Shown: positions 8,071 through 16,144 of the stretch, piece by piece
Position numbering within the stretch: position 1 is the first letter of the stretch
Layout of the letters: every line of letters begins with the position of its first letter
Assembly (NCBI GenBank): GCA_963750195.1
Contig: CAVVPS010000002.1
Coordinates: 186,001-250,000, forward strand
DNA from: AP-15 sp963750195
GTDB taxonomy: Bacteria; Pseudomonadota; Alphaproteobacteria; ATCC43930; CGMCC-115725
DNA: 64,000 bases
Direction: 5' to 3'
Made by a program: the position numbers and the translations under genes
Notes under the pieces: model-generated
The model's input: only the letters and a program-made list of their open reading frames with translations
What the model was told of the DNA's origin: nothing
The model's database searches: none

Positions 8071-9210
8071 ATGGCCAATGAGCTGATCTCTTGCGACGAC
8101 CACATGGATTTGGGTCAGTTGCCGGCGGATCTGTGGACGACGCGCCTGCCGGCAGCATTGCGCGACCGTGCTCCGCACATCGAAGAGCGCGACGGCCAAG
8201 CGGTTTGGATCTGCGACGGCAAGGTTTGGGGCACTTGGGGCGGCAAGCCGCCGGCGACCGGCGACACGCGGACCATAAAGCCGCTTTATAATGCCTTCGA
8301 CCGTGGCGGAATCTACGACCAGAGCGCGAGGCGGCCGGCAATCGCCGAGCTGCGCTTGCAGGACATGGACCGCGACGGCGTCGAGGCCCAGGTCATCTTC
8401 GGCCCGATCTTCCAGATCTCGACCGACGATCCGGTGCTGCGCCAAGCCTGCTACCGGGTCTACAACGACTGGCTGATGGAGTTCTGCGCCGCCTCGCCCA
8501 ACCGGCTGATCGGCGCGCCGATGCTGCCCGAAACCCCCGATGCGGCGACCGAGGAATTGCTCCGTCTCGCGGAAAAAGGCGGTGTGCGCCAAGTCACCTT
8601 GATGATCGCCAACATCACCCCCAAGCTCGACGACCCGGCCTGGGAGAAGCTTTGGAACGCACTCGAAGACACCGGGATCATCCTGTCCTGGCACATCACC
8701 GTGTTTGGCGTGAAGCCCAGCGACCGCGCCGCCGGCAAGGCCGCCAGCGTATTCGCGAACACCAAGGGGTTTCTCGACAACTTCCTCGAGCCGTTTGTCG
8801 ACCTGTTCGCCTGGGGCATTCTCGAACGCCACCCGAAGCTCAAAATGGTGATGGCCGAGGCGGGCACCGGCTGGCTGCCCTGGCTCGTGCAGGAGCTAGA
8901 CTACCGTCATTGGCGGCTTTGGGAGGCCAAGGAGTTTTGGGCCGACAAGGGCGGCGCCGCGCTCGAAACTAAGCCCAGCGAGTTGTTCAAGCGCCAGATC
9001 TGGGCGACCTTTCAGGAAGACTACGCGGCGATGTCGCTGATCCCGTTCTTTGGTGAGGGTCATCTGCTGTGGGCGTCGGACTACCCGCACCCCGACAGCG
9101 TGTGGCCCAATTCGCGCACCGCGATTGAGCGCCAGATGAGCGATTTGTCACCCGAAATGCGGCGCAAACTAACGCACGACAACGCCGCGGCACTCTATGG
9201 GCTCAGCTGA
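8071..9210 (+). CDS. Amidohydrolase-family (ACMSD-like) hydrolase or decarboxylase
   Basis: A 379-residue metal-dependent TIM-barrel enzyme of the amidohydrolase-2 superfamily. Visible motifs are an N-terminal D-x-H element (CDDHMDL, residues 8-14), a mid-protein His in SWHITVFG, and the C-terminal WASDYPHPDS with the conserved catalytic Asp. The family includes ACMSD-like decarboxylases and ring-cleavage hydrolases of aromatic or terpenoid catabolism. TAGGAGAAACCG precedes the ATG, 20 nt after the diiron gene, so they are one operon. The substrate is not deducible. Confidence 0.85.
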   Translation: MANELISCDDHMDLGQLPADLWTTRLPAALRDRAPHIEERDGQAVWICDGKVWGTWGGKPPATGDTRTIKPLYNAFDRGGIYDQSARRPAIAELRLQDMDRDGVEAQVIFGPIFQISTDDPVLRQACYRVYNDWLMEFCAASPNRLIGAPMLPETPDAATEELLRLAEKGGVRQVTLMIANITPKLDDPAWEKLWNALEDTGIILSWHITVFGVKPSDRAAGKAASVFANTKGFLDNFLEPFVDLFAWGILERHPKLKMVMAEAGTGWLPWLVQELDYRHWRLWEAKEFWADKGGAALETKPSELFKRQIWATFQEDYAAMSLIPFFGEGHLLWASDYPHPDSVWPNSRTAIERQMSDLSPEMRRKLTHDNAAALYGLS

Positions 9211-9425
9211 GATCAGCACCTCGCGCTGGTTGGGTTCTAACATATGCCAATGGCCAGGTTTGCCCTGGTCGTTGACTGGACGCTCGTCCAGACATCGAGG
9301 CAGGAATTTATCCGGCGCAATGCATCGGGGTCTCAGGTTTTGGATGGCGCGGTCGGTGGGCAGTGTTTCGGAAAACGCACTCGAAGCACTAACCCCCGCG
9401 CCTGTTATTTTAATTAGTTACCAGC

Positions 9426-10039
9426 TCACAAGCCGCTGCACTGGACCGTCTTGGCTCCCCCAACAGTGTTCGGGGTGCCGCCATCCTGGGGCGCCGGCGA
9501 ATTGTTCGTGCAGATGAGGCTGCCGCCGATCGTATTGTTGACAATGTCGTTGTCGCCCGGAGCGGGCGTCTTGCTGTTTTGATTAAGCAGACTCCCGCCT
9601 ACGCTATTCCCCGTCAAATTGATATAGGCAGAAATCATCGAGTTCGTAACCATCAAGGTGCCGCCGATAAATGAATCACGGATATCTACGGTGCTTGTTG
9701 CCCGGGTCACGGACGCGCCGCCGAGAATGCTGACTGCTCCCCCCGCCGCAGGCACCAGGTAGATCGTCTTGGCACCCACTGCCGACAGCGAGCCAGCGGT
9801 AAATGTCGCGGCGCCGAAGTCTGCCAGCGTTGCGCCCGAACCCACCGTTACAGGGCCAGAGACGGTCACATTGCCGCTGCCGGCCACGTTGCAGGTAGCG
9901 CCGGTCGGCACGTTGACAGCGGTGTAGTCACCCGCGGGCAAGGTGCTGGTGCAGTAAACGTCTGCGCGGCGGCGCTGCCGGCGCCAGCCGCCATCATCCC
10001 TGCCAACATCAATAGGCGCCACGAAAGCTGCTTGATCAT
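9426..10039 (-). CDS. Secreted protein, frameshifted after its signal peptide
   Basis: From ATG 10039, with an excellent AGAGGAGG upstream, the frame encodes a textbook signal peptide (MIKQLSWRLLMLAG, ending in SAAAQ). The mature part, however, is in another frame: VYCTSTLPAGDYTAVNVPTG onward, about 180 residues rich in Gly/Ser/Thr/Asn. It has G-N-V-T-V-S-G-style strands and repeated VGGSL/IGGSL units that suggest a right-handed beta-helix. One missing base near 9958-9963 would restore a single ORF. The function is unknown. The shift may be an assembly indel. Confidence 0.6.
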
Positions 10040-10711
10040 TTGATGTCCTCCTCTCTGATCTGCCGATGCCGGGAGGGTCCGCAGAGCGCCCGAGCCGGCC
10101 GGGTTGGGTCTTCACATGCGCACGATGCGGCCGGAAGAATTCGCCGTCGAGTGTCTCATGAGCCTCATGAGACAATTTCAGCGCGAGAATTTACGCGTGC
10201 ACGAAAGCGATCGCGTCTTAGACTAGGCTGAGCGCGTACCCTCGGGCGACGCTGGGGAACCGATCCGGGTCCGGGTCAACGAGCTAGCTAGGCCCATTAT
10301 TTGGCGCTGCCGGCACGGCGGAGTTGGTGCATGGCACCGCCTCCCTCAGCCGCACCACATCGTCGTAAACCTGCCTGATGAAATCGGACCGTCAACCCGC
10401 TCCGACGGTGCGATCGCACTTCGCTCACGGTTTTGGGGATAGCCCCAACCTAAATATTGTGTCCGTCGATCGGCAGCACCAAAAAGCCGATTAGGAACTA
10501 TCGCTTCGGACTCCGGCGGGCGCGAAAAATCCCGCCGTAAGCCCATGGAATTCGCCAATCAAGTTAAAAAATCCAACCACACTTATTTCAGGTAAATGCC
10601 ATTTCTACAAAGAGGTCTCAAGAATTTATCGGCCCATCGCAAAATCCTTTCAATATAATTTGAAATCGTCCCCATATATTATTTTCTGCAATTCAGAAAA
10701 GGATGCCAGTC
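10040..10711. other. Gene-poor stretch containing the start of a direct repeat
   Basis: No supported gene was found in 672 bp. The first 460 bp show no homology I recognise. From 10500 on, the sequence is copy 1 of the 407-bp direct repeat and includes the upstream region of the small gene at 10712. The A+T rise at 10560-10700 fits a promoter region. Confidence 0.5.
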
Positions 10712-10906
10712 ATGGGTATCTCGATGAGTAGTCCGACGAGCGGGTTCAGGAAATGGTCGGAGGCGCATGATCCGAAGACTGCCGCTGCTCGCGCCGTAGC
10801 GGGCGAGGCTGCCGTCATCCCGGTTCCGGATCTCGATCAAGGAATGATGACCCCAGAGGAACAGCCGCATCGTCCGTGGCTCGTGCCGGGAGCCGGTACG
10901 CTCTGA
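10500..10906. repeat. Direct repeat copy 1 (small gene plus upstream region)
   Basis: About 407 bp resembling 14727-15132, both starting ATCGCTTCGGACTC and ending at the stop of a 64-codon ORF. The upstream halves have diverged with indels but keep GCCGTAAGCCCATGG and a TATTATTTTC segment just before the gene. The coding halves are far more alike. The copies are 4.2 kb apart and flank groESL. Confidence 0.8.
10712..10906 (+). CDS. Small protein of unknown function, copy A
   Basis: 64 residues beginning MGISMSSPTSGFRKW and ending RPWLVPGAGTL. It has no signal peptide, membrane helix or recognised domain, and is acidic in the middle (PDLDQGMMTPEE). I chose ATG 10712 because AAAAGG lies 8-9 nt upstream; the in-frame ATG at 10703 directly abuts that site. 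Copy B at 14938 has the same start geometry. The two proteins differ at only 7 of 64 positions (S6N, D20E, T23V, A25G, G31R, P37A, P39T) while the DNA upstream has drifted, which argues for a translated, selected product. Confidence 0.6.
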   Translation: MGISMSSPTSGFRKWSEAHDPKTAAARAVAGEAAVIPVPDLDQGMMTPEEQPHRPWLVPGAGTL

Positions 10907-11070
10907 AGCGAACTCCGGACTGCTTGGCTGAGTGTTCCATTGACACGGAAGCAAACGAACGACGGCGGCGGAGCAGCGAGGACATATCATGTTCACCGAA
11001 ATCAATTCGGCCCCCAACCGGGAGCGGCAGACGGTCCAGATCCCGCGGCCAATCACACCGACCTAAGTCG

Positions 11071-11319
11071 ATGCCCGCCGGCGGCTATCTCAAGTTCAGG
11101 AACGACCGCGGCGTCCGCGAAATCTGCATCGGGGTGAGGGAATTCAAATGTATCGGGGAGTCCCCGCCGCAGGACCACCCGCACATCTACATCAACATGG
11201 GCGAGGCGGACACGATCCTCTGTCCCTACTGCGGGACGGGGTTCCGCTTCGATCCTCGACTGGAGCCGCTCGATGCCGAGCCACCGGACAGTTTATTCGC
11301 TGACCAGAACGCGGCTTGA
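11071..11319 (+). CDS. CHCC-type zinc-finger domain protein
   Basis: An 82-residue protein with the zf-CHCC pattern seen in the mitochondrial complex I subunit NDUFS6 and its bacterial relatives: FKCIGESPPQDHPHIYINMG followed by LCPYCGTGF. Cys, His, Cys and Cys are the expected zinc ligands. The start is uncertain: ATG 11071 is used because homology begins soon after, but no good ribosome site precedes it, and the frame is open further upstream. A 25-codon ORF with a good site starts at 10989 in another frame. A structural or electron-transfer role is family knowledge; the partner here is unknown. Confidence 0.7.
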   Translation: MPAGGYLKFRNDRGVREICIGVREFKCIGESPPQDHPHIYINMGEADTILCPYCGTGFRFDPRLEPLDAEPPDSLFADQNAA

Positions 11320-11560
11320 CCGTTCGCTGTCGGATGCCCGCAGCACCGGCAAGCTCACCCGCACAGTGCTGCCGCAGGCAAACGCCTATGCGATGATCCG
11401 CCGGCGCCCGGCGGCGGCAGGCGTCTCGACCCGCCCAAGCTCCCGATCGCTCATCAGCCAAACCGTCACACCACCGCCGGAAGATCTCCGGCGAGTGTCA
11501 TTTCAATCGAAATATTTGTGGTTGTAATTCTCAAGCGATGCCCCACGTATCGGATACGCG

Positions 11561-11587
11561 TTGGCACTCGCGTTGCGACAGTGCCAA
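11561..11587. promoter_or_regulatory. CIRCE operator (HrcA binding site)
   Basis: TTGGCACTC, nine bases, then CAGTGCCAA: 8 of 9 arm positions pair, matching the CIRCE consensus TTAGCACTC-N9-GAGTGCTAA with symmetric G/C replacements. It lies 34 bp before the groES start. HrcA would repress groESL until heat or unfolded protein relieves it. The hrcA gene is not in this window. Confidence 0.9.
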
Positions 11588-11621
11588 CCCTCCCACAAAT
11601 TCTGGTCCAAGGAGACCGTCG

Positions 11622-11936
11622 ATGAAACTGCGTCCATTGCAGGACCGCGTCCTGGTCCGCCGTGTCGAGCCCGAAGTGAAAACTGCTGGCGGCATCTTTA
11701 TTCCCGACACAGCGCAGGAAAAGCCGACGGAAGGCGAGGTCGTCGCCGTCGGTCCCGGCATGCGCGACGAGGAGGGCAAGGTGCAGCCGCTCGAGGTCAA
11801 GAGCGGCGACCGTGTGCTGTTCGGCAAATGGTCGGGCACCGAGGTCAAGCTCGATGGCGAAGACCTGATGATCATGAAGGAAACGGACATCATGGGCGTC
11901 CTCGATCGGGCCGTCGCAGCGAACAAAGCCGCTTAA
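11622..11936 (+). CDS. groES: Co-chaperonin GroES
   Basis: The 104-residue lid of the GroEL chaperonin. It starts MKLRPLQDRVLVRR, has the mobile-loop region around TAGGIFIPDTAQEKP that contacts GroEL, and has the roof-forming segment GPGMRDEEGK. It acts as a cytoplasmic heptamer. AAGGAGACC precedes ATG 11622, which fixes the start against an upstream in-frame ATG lying before the CIRCE operator. It is followed 16 bp later by groEL in one CIRCE-controlled operon. Confidence 0.97.
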   Translation: MKLRPLQDRVLVRRVEPEVKTAGGIFIPDTAQEKPTEGEVVAVGPGMRDEEGKVQPLEVKSGDRVLFGKWSGTEVKLDGEDLMIMKETDIMGVLDRAVAANKAA

Positions 11937-11952
11937 CCAAGGGATACCAGAC

Positions 11953-13593
11953 ATGGCTGCCAAGGAAGTCAGGTTTAATGGCGACGCGCGCGACCGCATG
12001 ATGCGCGGCATTGACGTTCTCGCCAATGCGGTCAAGGTGACGCTCGGCCCGAAGGGCCGCAACGTCGTCCTCGACAAATCCTACGGTGCTCCGCGCATCA
12101 CCAAGGATGGGGTGACGGTTGCAAAGGAAATAGAACTTTCCGACCGGTTCGAGAACATGGGCGCGCAGATGGTCAGGGAGGTTGCCACCCGCACTAGCGA
12201 TCAGGCTGGCGACGGCACGACGACCGCGACGGTACTCGCCCAGGCGATTGTGCGCGAGGGATCGAAGGCGGTTGCCGCCGGCATGAACCCGATGGATTTG
12301 AAGCGCGGCATCGACATGGCCGTGGAATCAGTGGTCACCGACATCAAGAAGGTCTCTAAAAAGGTCTCGACCAATGCGGAGATCGCGCAGATCGGGACGA
12401 TCTCGGCCAATGACGACCGAGAGATCGGCGAGATGATCGCGAACGCGATGGACAAGGTCGGCAACGAGGGCGTCATCACCGTCGAGGAGGCGAAGAGCCT
12501 CGAAACCGAGTTGGACATCGTCGAGGGCATGCAGTTTGACCGTGGCTACCTCTCGCCGTACTTCGTGACCAATGCCGAAAAGATGATCTGCGAGCTCGAA
12601 AGCCCGCACGTTCTTTTATTCGAAAAGAAGCTGTCCGGCCTTCAGGCGATCCTTCCCTTGCTCGAAGCGGTCGTCCAAAGCGGTGATCCGCTGCTGATCG
12701 TTGCGGAGGAAATCGAGGGCGAGGCACTGGCAACGCTCGTTGTCAACAAATTGCGCGGCGGGCTCAAGGTCGCGGCGGTCAAGGCCCCAGGCTTTGGCGA
12801 CCGGCGCAAATCGATGCTTGAGGACCTTGCCATTCTGACCGGCGGTCAGGTGATCAGCGAGGATCTCGGCATCAAGCTCGAGAACGTCACGCTCGACATG
12901 CTCGGCCGGGCCAAGAAAGTCCGCATCGAGAAGGAAAACACGACAATCATCGACGGCGCCGGTAAGAAGGCGGATATCGAGGGTCGCTGCACGCAATTGC
13001 GCGCCCAGATCGAGGAGACGACCTCCGAATACGACAAGGAGAAATTGCAGGAGCGCTTGGCCAAACTGGCCGGTGGTGTTGCCATCATCCGGGTCGGCGG
13101 CGCGACCGAAATCGAGGTCAAGGAACGCAAGGACCGGGTCGACGACGCGGTCCATGCAACCAGGGCGGCGGTCGAGGAAGGCGTGGTCGCAGGCGGCGGC
13201 GTCACCTTCCTTTACGCAAGCACGCGGCTGGGCGGGTTGAACCCCGAGAACGACGACCAGAAAGTCGGCATCGACATCGTGCGCCGAGCGTTGGCGGCGC
13301 CGGCAAAGCAAATTTTTGCCAATGCCGGAGAAGATGGCTCGATCATCGTCGGCAAGCTGCTCGAGAAGGGCGACGCCAATCACGGCTTCGACGCCCAGAG
13401 CGGCACCTATGTCGACATGGTCAAGACCGGCATCATCGATCCGACCAAGGTCGTGCGCCTGGCCTTGCAGGGGGCCGCCTCGGTGGCCGGACTACTCGTC
13501 ACCACCGAGGTGATGGTCGCCGACAAGCCGCAGAAGGGCGCGCCGGCTATGCCCGGCGGCGGAATGGGTGATATGGACGGCATGGACTTCTAA
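11953..13593 (+). CDS. groEL: Chaperonin GroEL
   Basis: A 546-residue chaperonin subunit that refolds proteins in ATP-driven tetradecamers. The nucleotide-binding loop GDGTTTATVLAQ, the LGPKGRNVVLDKSYGAP segment and the Gly/Met-rich flexible tail ending GGGMGDMDGMDF are all present, and the length is typical. It follows groES in the CIRCE operon. A 22-bp hairpin lies just after the stop. Many Alphaproteobacteria carry several groEL genes; the window cannot show whether this is the essential copy. Confidence 0.97.
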   Translation: MAAKEVRFNGDARDRMMRGIDVLANAVKVTLGPKGRNVVLDKSYGAPRITKDGVTVAKEIELSDRFENMGAQMVREVATRTSDQAGDGTTTATVLAQAIVREGSKAVAAGMNPMDLKRGIDMAVESVVTDIKKVSKKVSTNAEIAQIGTISANDDREIGEMIANAMDKVGNEGVITVEEAKSLETELDIVEGMQFDRGYLSPYFVTNAEKMICELESPHVLLFEKKLSGLQAILPLLEAVVQSGDPLLIVAEEIEGEALATLVVNKLRGGLKVAAVKAPGFGDRRKSMLEDLAILTGGQVISEDLGIKLENVTLDMLGRAKKVRIEKENTTIIDGAGKKADIEGRCTQLRAQIEETTSEYDKEKLQERLAKLAGGVAIIRVGGATEIEVKERKDRVDDAVHATRAAVEEGVVAGGGVTFLYASTRLGGLNPENDDQKVGIDIVRRALAAPAKQIFANAGEDGSIIVGKLLEKGDANHGFDAQSGTYVDMVKTGIIDPTKVVRLALQGAASVAGLLVTTEVMVADKPQKGAPAMPGGGMGDMDGMDF

Positions 13594-13615
13594 GCCTCCA
13601 GCCCAGCCGACACCC

Positions 13616-13665
13616 TGACACGGCATCGCCTCTTCCCAACGACGGGGAGAGGCGATGCCGTGTCA
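13616..13665 (+). terminator. Long hairpin after groEL
   Basis: A 22-bp stem (13616-13637 paired with 13644-13665, one G-U pair) with a six-base loop AACGAC starts 23 bp after the groEL stop. There is no following T-tract, so it may end transcription weakly or protect the 3' end of the mRNA rather than act as a classical terminator. Confidence 0.6.
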
Positions 13666-13689
13666 GCGACGACCGCCAGGGACCCCGGA

Positions 13690-14130
13690 TGTCGAGGAGC
13701 CACTTACGTGAAAAACACCTGCTCCAAAGCCGCCGACCGCGACGATACCGAGGCGCAATTCAATCTCGGAATCATGTACGAAAACGGGTTGGACGATAGC
13801 CGGTACGCCGTCGAGGGGGGTCGCCCGGAGGCCATGCGGTGGCTGCTGGCCGCCGCCGAACAGGGCTTGCTTGCCTCGCGCGCAGATCGAACTCGCAGAG
13901 ATCTACGCCGACGAGCCCGGAGATACCGAAGAACTCGGTTAAGGCTTGCGGGTGGTACCTGTTGGCGACGACGAGCCTGTGTGGCGCCCATCTCCAGAAG
14001 GCTCAGTCCGGTCCGCCTACCAGCGCGCCTCCTTCCGCTTGACGCCGCCTCGAATCGCAGAGGTCGCGCGTTTGGCACAGGGCTGGAAGTCAAAGGCGCC
14101 GACCATCGCGGCAATGTCGGGTCAGCCGGA
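13690..14130 (+). pseudogene. Decayed Sel1-repeat (SLR) protein
   Basis: Sel1-like repeat signatures are spread over three frames: TEAQFNLGIMYENGLDD and AMRWLLAAAEQGL in the first, AQIELAEIYADEPGDTEELG in the second, KACGWYLLATTSLCGAHLQ in the third, then AYQRASFRLTPPRIAEVARLA. Put together they follow the order of a periplasmic or cytoplasmic SLR protein ending in a LTP-x-IAE helix. At least three shifts separate the pieces, so no intact product is possible. There is no signal peptide in view. Confidence 0.7.
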
Positions 14131-14149
14131 AATGCCCGAGGGAGGACGA

Positions 14150-14490
14150 GCGTGATTAGAGGTCGTTCCGCCAATTGTCATTCCGATCCTGATCGGCCTG
14201 GACTTGGCGGCATTCATCATGCTTCAAGCGTTCCATTGAGTTCCCCCCGGGAAAGCGGCGGCCTCGCTGGACGCGACAATCGACGAGGTGACGGTCATCG
14301 TCGATGGTGCCGACGATCCAGCGCTCGCCCGCGACATTATCGAGGTGCATGGAGCGATCACCGAGGCGCCCGTGCCGAGGGCAGCGACAATCTTGACAAA
14401 GCGGGTGCCGAAAGTCTTGCAGCCAAAACAGCGATGCAGGAGCGCTTTGCGGATTATCAAAGCCGCTACAAGGCGCGGTACCCCTAAACC
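14150..14490 (+). other. Unrecognised, probably decayed sequence
   Basis: Short open segments exist: a hydrophobic stretch IPILIGLDLAAFIMLQAF ending at a stop near 14238, then DEVTVIVDGADDPALARDII in another arrangement. None forms a complete protein with a start and ribosome site, and I recognise no family. It is probably the remains of one or two small genes. Confidence 0.35.
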
Positions 14491-14552
14491 CGTTCGTTCC
14501 CCGAGCGTCCCCGTTGTCCCGGCGCCGATCGCCGCCGCCGGCGAGCGCCGGC

Positions 14553-14722
14553 ATGCGTTTCCTCGAATTTTTTGCGGCCAACAACCACAACCCGCGCACA
14601 CGCACCGCGCCCAGCGTCAAGCAACGGCTCGCCCCGATCCGCCACCGGGGTTTGATTGGTTCGTGACCGGCCAGGTCGTGCCGGTCAACCCGGCTGGCTC
14701 AGTGCGCGTGCCCCGCCACGTA
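14553..14722 (+). pseudogene. Relic of a tyrosine recombinase (phage integrase family)
   Basis: The frame from ATG 14553 gives MRFLEFFAANNHNPRTR, a typical start of the SAM-like core-binding domain of XerC-type integrases. After an internal deletion it continues APSVKQRLAPIRHRG and then, one frame over, FDWFVTGQVVPVNPAG and VRVPRHVV. These are consecutive parts of the N-terminal domain. The catalytic domain with its R-H-R-Y residues is absent. The relic stops where repeat copy 2 begins (14727). Confidence 0.7.
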
Positions 14723-14726
14723 GTCG

Positions 14727-15132
14727 ATCGCTTCGGACTCTAGCGGACGCTAAGAATCTCGCCGTAAGCCCATGGTCTTTGCCAGTTAAATTGAAATTTA
14801 GCCACGCGTCTTCGAGTGAAATCCAATTCAACAACGGGGTTCCAAGGATTTTTTTCGCCTAGCCCAAAAATACTTACAGTATGATCTGAAATCGACCCCA
14901 CATATTATTTTCAGCAGTTTAGAAGAGGATGCCAGCCATGGGTATCTCGATGAATAGTCCTACGAGCGGATTCAGGAAATGGTCGGAGGCGCATGAGCCG
15001 AAGGTCGCCGGTGCCCGTGCCGTAGCGCGCGAGGCTGCTGTTATAGCGGTTACGGATCTCGATCAAGGGATGATGACTCCAGAGGAACAGCCGCATCGTC
15101 CGTGGCTCGTACCGGGGGCCGGTACGCTCTGA
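14727..15132. repeat. Direct repeat copy 2 (small gene plus upstream region)
   Basis: Counterpart of 10500-10906. It starts at the end of the tyrosine-recombinase relic and ends at the stop of the second 64-codon gene. The upstream half has diverged by substitutions and small indels; the coding half is strongly conserved. Confidence 0.8.
14938..15132 (+). CDS. Small protein of unknown function, copy B
   Basis: 64 residues, 57 identical to copy A at 10712-10906. The second half (DLDQGMMTPEE through WLVPGAGTL) is fully conserved. AGAGG lies 9 nt before ATG 14938, as in copy A, again favouring this start over an ATG 9 bp earlier. The gene is flanked by a recombinase relic and small unknown genes. 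Function and localisation are unknown; no motif is recognised. Confidence 0.6.
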   Translation: MGISMNSPTSGFRKWSEAHEPKVAGARAVAREAAVIAVTDLDQGMMTPEEQPHRPWLVPGAGTL

Positions 15133-15401
15133 ACCGAATTCCCATTGCTCTTTTTTGGACAGCGTCGGGCATCAGGCGATGACACGCGGCGTCCGGCTGG
15201 GGACGGGAGGGGGCTGTGGTGCAATTTCCAGCCGCCGGTCGCGCTGCGCGGATTACCGGTACCTCGGCGCCAGCCGCTGCAAGCGCGGGCGTATCAAGCG
15301 CCTGAAATCAACCAACCTCTCACCCAAGCGGCAATAAGCATTACGCGGATTTTATCAAGGACGCCAAAAACAAATATTACTTTAATGATGAGAGAAATAA
15401 A

Positions 15402-15692
15402 ATGGAAAGACATCTAGAACAATATGGTGATTGGGTGGTGTCCGAATTCGGCGAGGATGGCCGACGTTCAAGGCTGATTACATGGTACGTTTTTGACCCG
15501 GATAAATTCCGTCGCCATGAGCCTGGGTGGTGTGGGACTTCGATTACGGAGTACCGCAACGGCATGCCCTCCCACGTCACCCTGCTGGACGCAGCCGGTT
15601 TGGAGGTGGAGGCATGGGCCCTAGACGGCGATGGCAAACGAGTTGACCAGCTGCGCCCAGCCGATTTCAGCGGCCCGGTCGATGCAAAGTAA
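15402..15692 (+). CDS. Small hypothetical protein
   Basis: A 96-residue, acidic, Trp-rich soluble protein (GDWVVSEFGED, RLITWYVFDPDKF, EPGWCGTSITEYRNG). It has no signal peptide, membrane helix or recognised domain. GAGAGAA lies about 8 nt before the ATG. The local base composition before it is more A+T-rich than the flanks. It may be a single-domain beta-rich protein, but no function is inferred. Confidence 0.45.
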   Translation: MERHLEQYGDWVVSEFGEDGRRSRLITWYVFDPDKFRRHEPGWCGTSITEYRNGMPSHVTLLDAAGLEVEAWALDGDGKRVDQLRPADFSGPVDAK

Positions 15693-15754
15693 TGTTGCCA
15701 TGGCGGCGGGAGCGTGCGGGGATTCCTGCCTCATAGGAGTTACGGAAGCGGGCA

Positions 15755-15864
15755 GCGTGGTACCGGGAAATTGCGGAACACACCGGCAATCCAACGATCT
15801 GGGGCGATGCGGTTGCGCACGGCCGAGAAGCTGGAAGCCGAAGCCAACCGTGTTGAATTACATC
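15755..15864 (+). pseudogene. Relic of a small hypothetical protein
   Basis: One frame reads WYREIAEHTGNPTIW and the next, after a shift, MRLRTAEKLEAEANRVE. Together they resemble a short helical protein type I have seen in soil Alphaproteobacteria with the pattern AAWYRxxAE...LRTAExLEAEADRLE. The two parts cannot be translated together. Confidence 0.35.
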
Positions 15865-15964
15865 TGCTTCCGTCCCCCGTTTACGACTTTTCGCATGAAG
15901 ATAGAAGCAGGCAAGGAGATTCCCTTATCAGTCCTTCGACTGCAACCTTCTTGCCCGTGACCTG

Positions 15965-15999
15965 AAAAAGGAACGCCCCCAAATCTGGAGGCGTTTCCG
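15965..15999 (-). terminator. Rho-independent terminator (minus strand)
   Basis: Read on the minus strand, ACGCCTCC, a short loop, GGGGGCGT (one G-U pair) with extra flanking pairs is followed directly by TTTTT (15969-15965). It would terminate the transcript whose last ORF ends at 16027. Confidence 0.7.
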
Positions 16000-16026
16000 T
16001 TCGAACGGTTGCGTTCGATATACCGA

Positions 16027-16135
16027 TTAGGCGGCTTTTTGATCCATCACCTGCGGCTGCACGGTCTCGAACGTGGTACCAATCTTGATCCTGCGCGGCT
16101 TGGCTGCCTCGGGCACCTCGCGTATCCCGCGCCCG
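16027..16135 (-). pseudogene. Orphan C-terminal coding tail
   Basis: A minus-strand frame ending at TAA 16029-16027 reads REVPEAAKPRRIKIG then TTFETVQPQVMDQKAA, a plausible natural C-terminus 28 bp before a good terminator. No start or upstream domain remains; upstream it runs into the GMC fragment in another frame. The parent family is not recognised. It looks like the far side of a deletion. Confidence 0.4.
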
Positions 16136-16144
16136 GCGGTTGGG

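Noticed and set aside
10679..11056. Minus-strand ORF opposite the small gene, also open in copy 2 (14911-15096)
   Set aside because: Its conservation is explained by the plus-strand gene, which has the ribosome site and the conserved start; the antisense frame has neither.
10989..11066. A 25-codon ORF (MFTEINSAPNRER...) with a good GAGGA site just before the zinc-finger gene
   Set aside because: It is too short to support without homologues, ends before the zinc-finger ATG and lies in another frame. It could be a leader peptide or a frame-shifted start of that gene, but nothing decides it.
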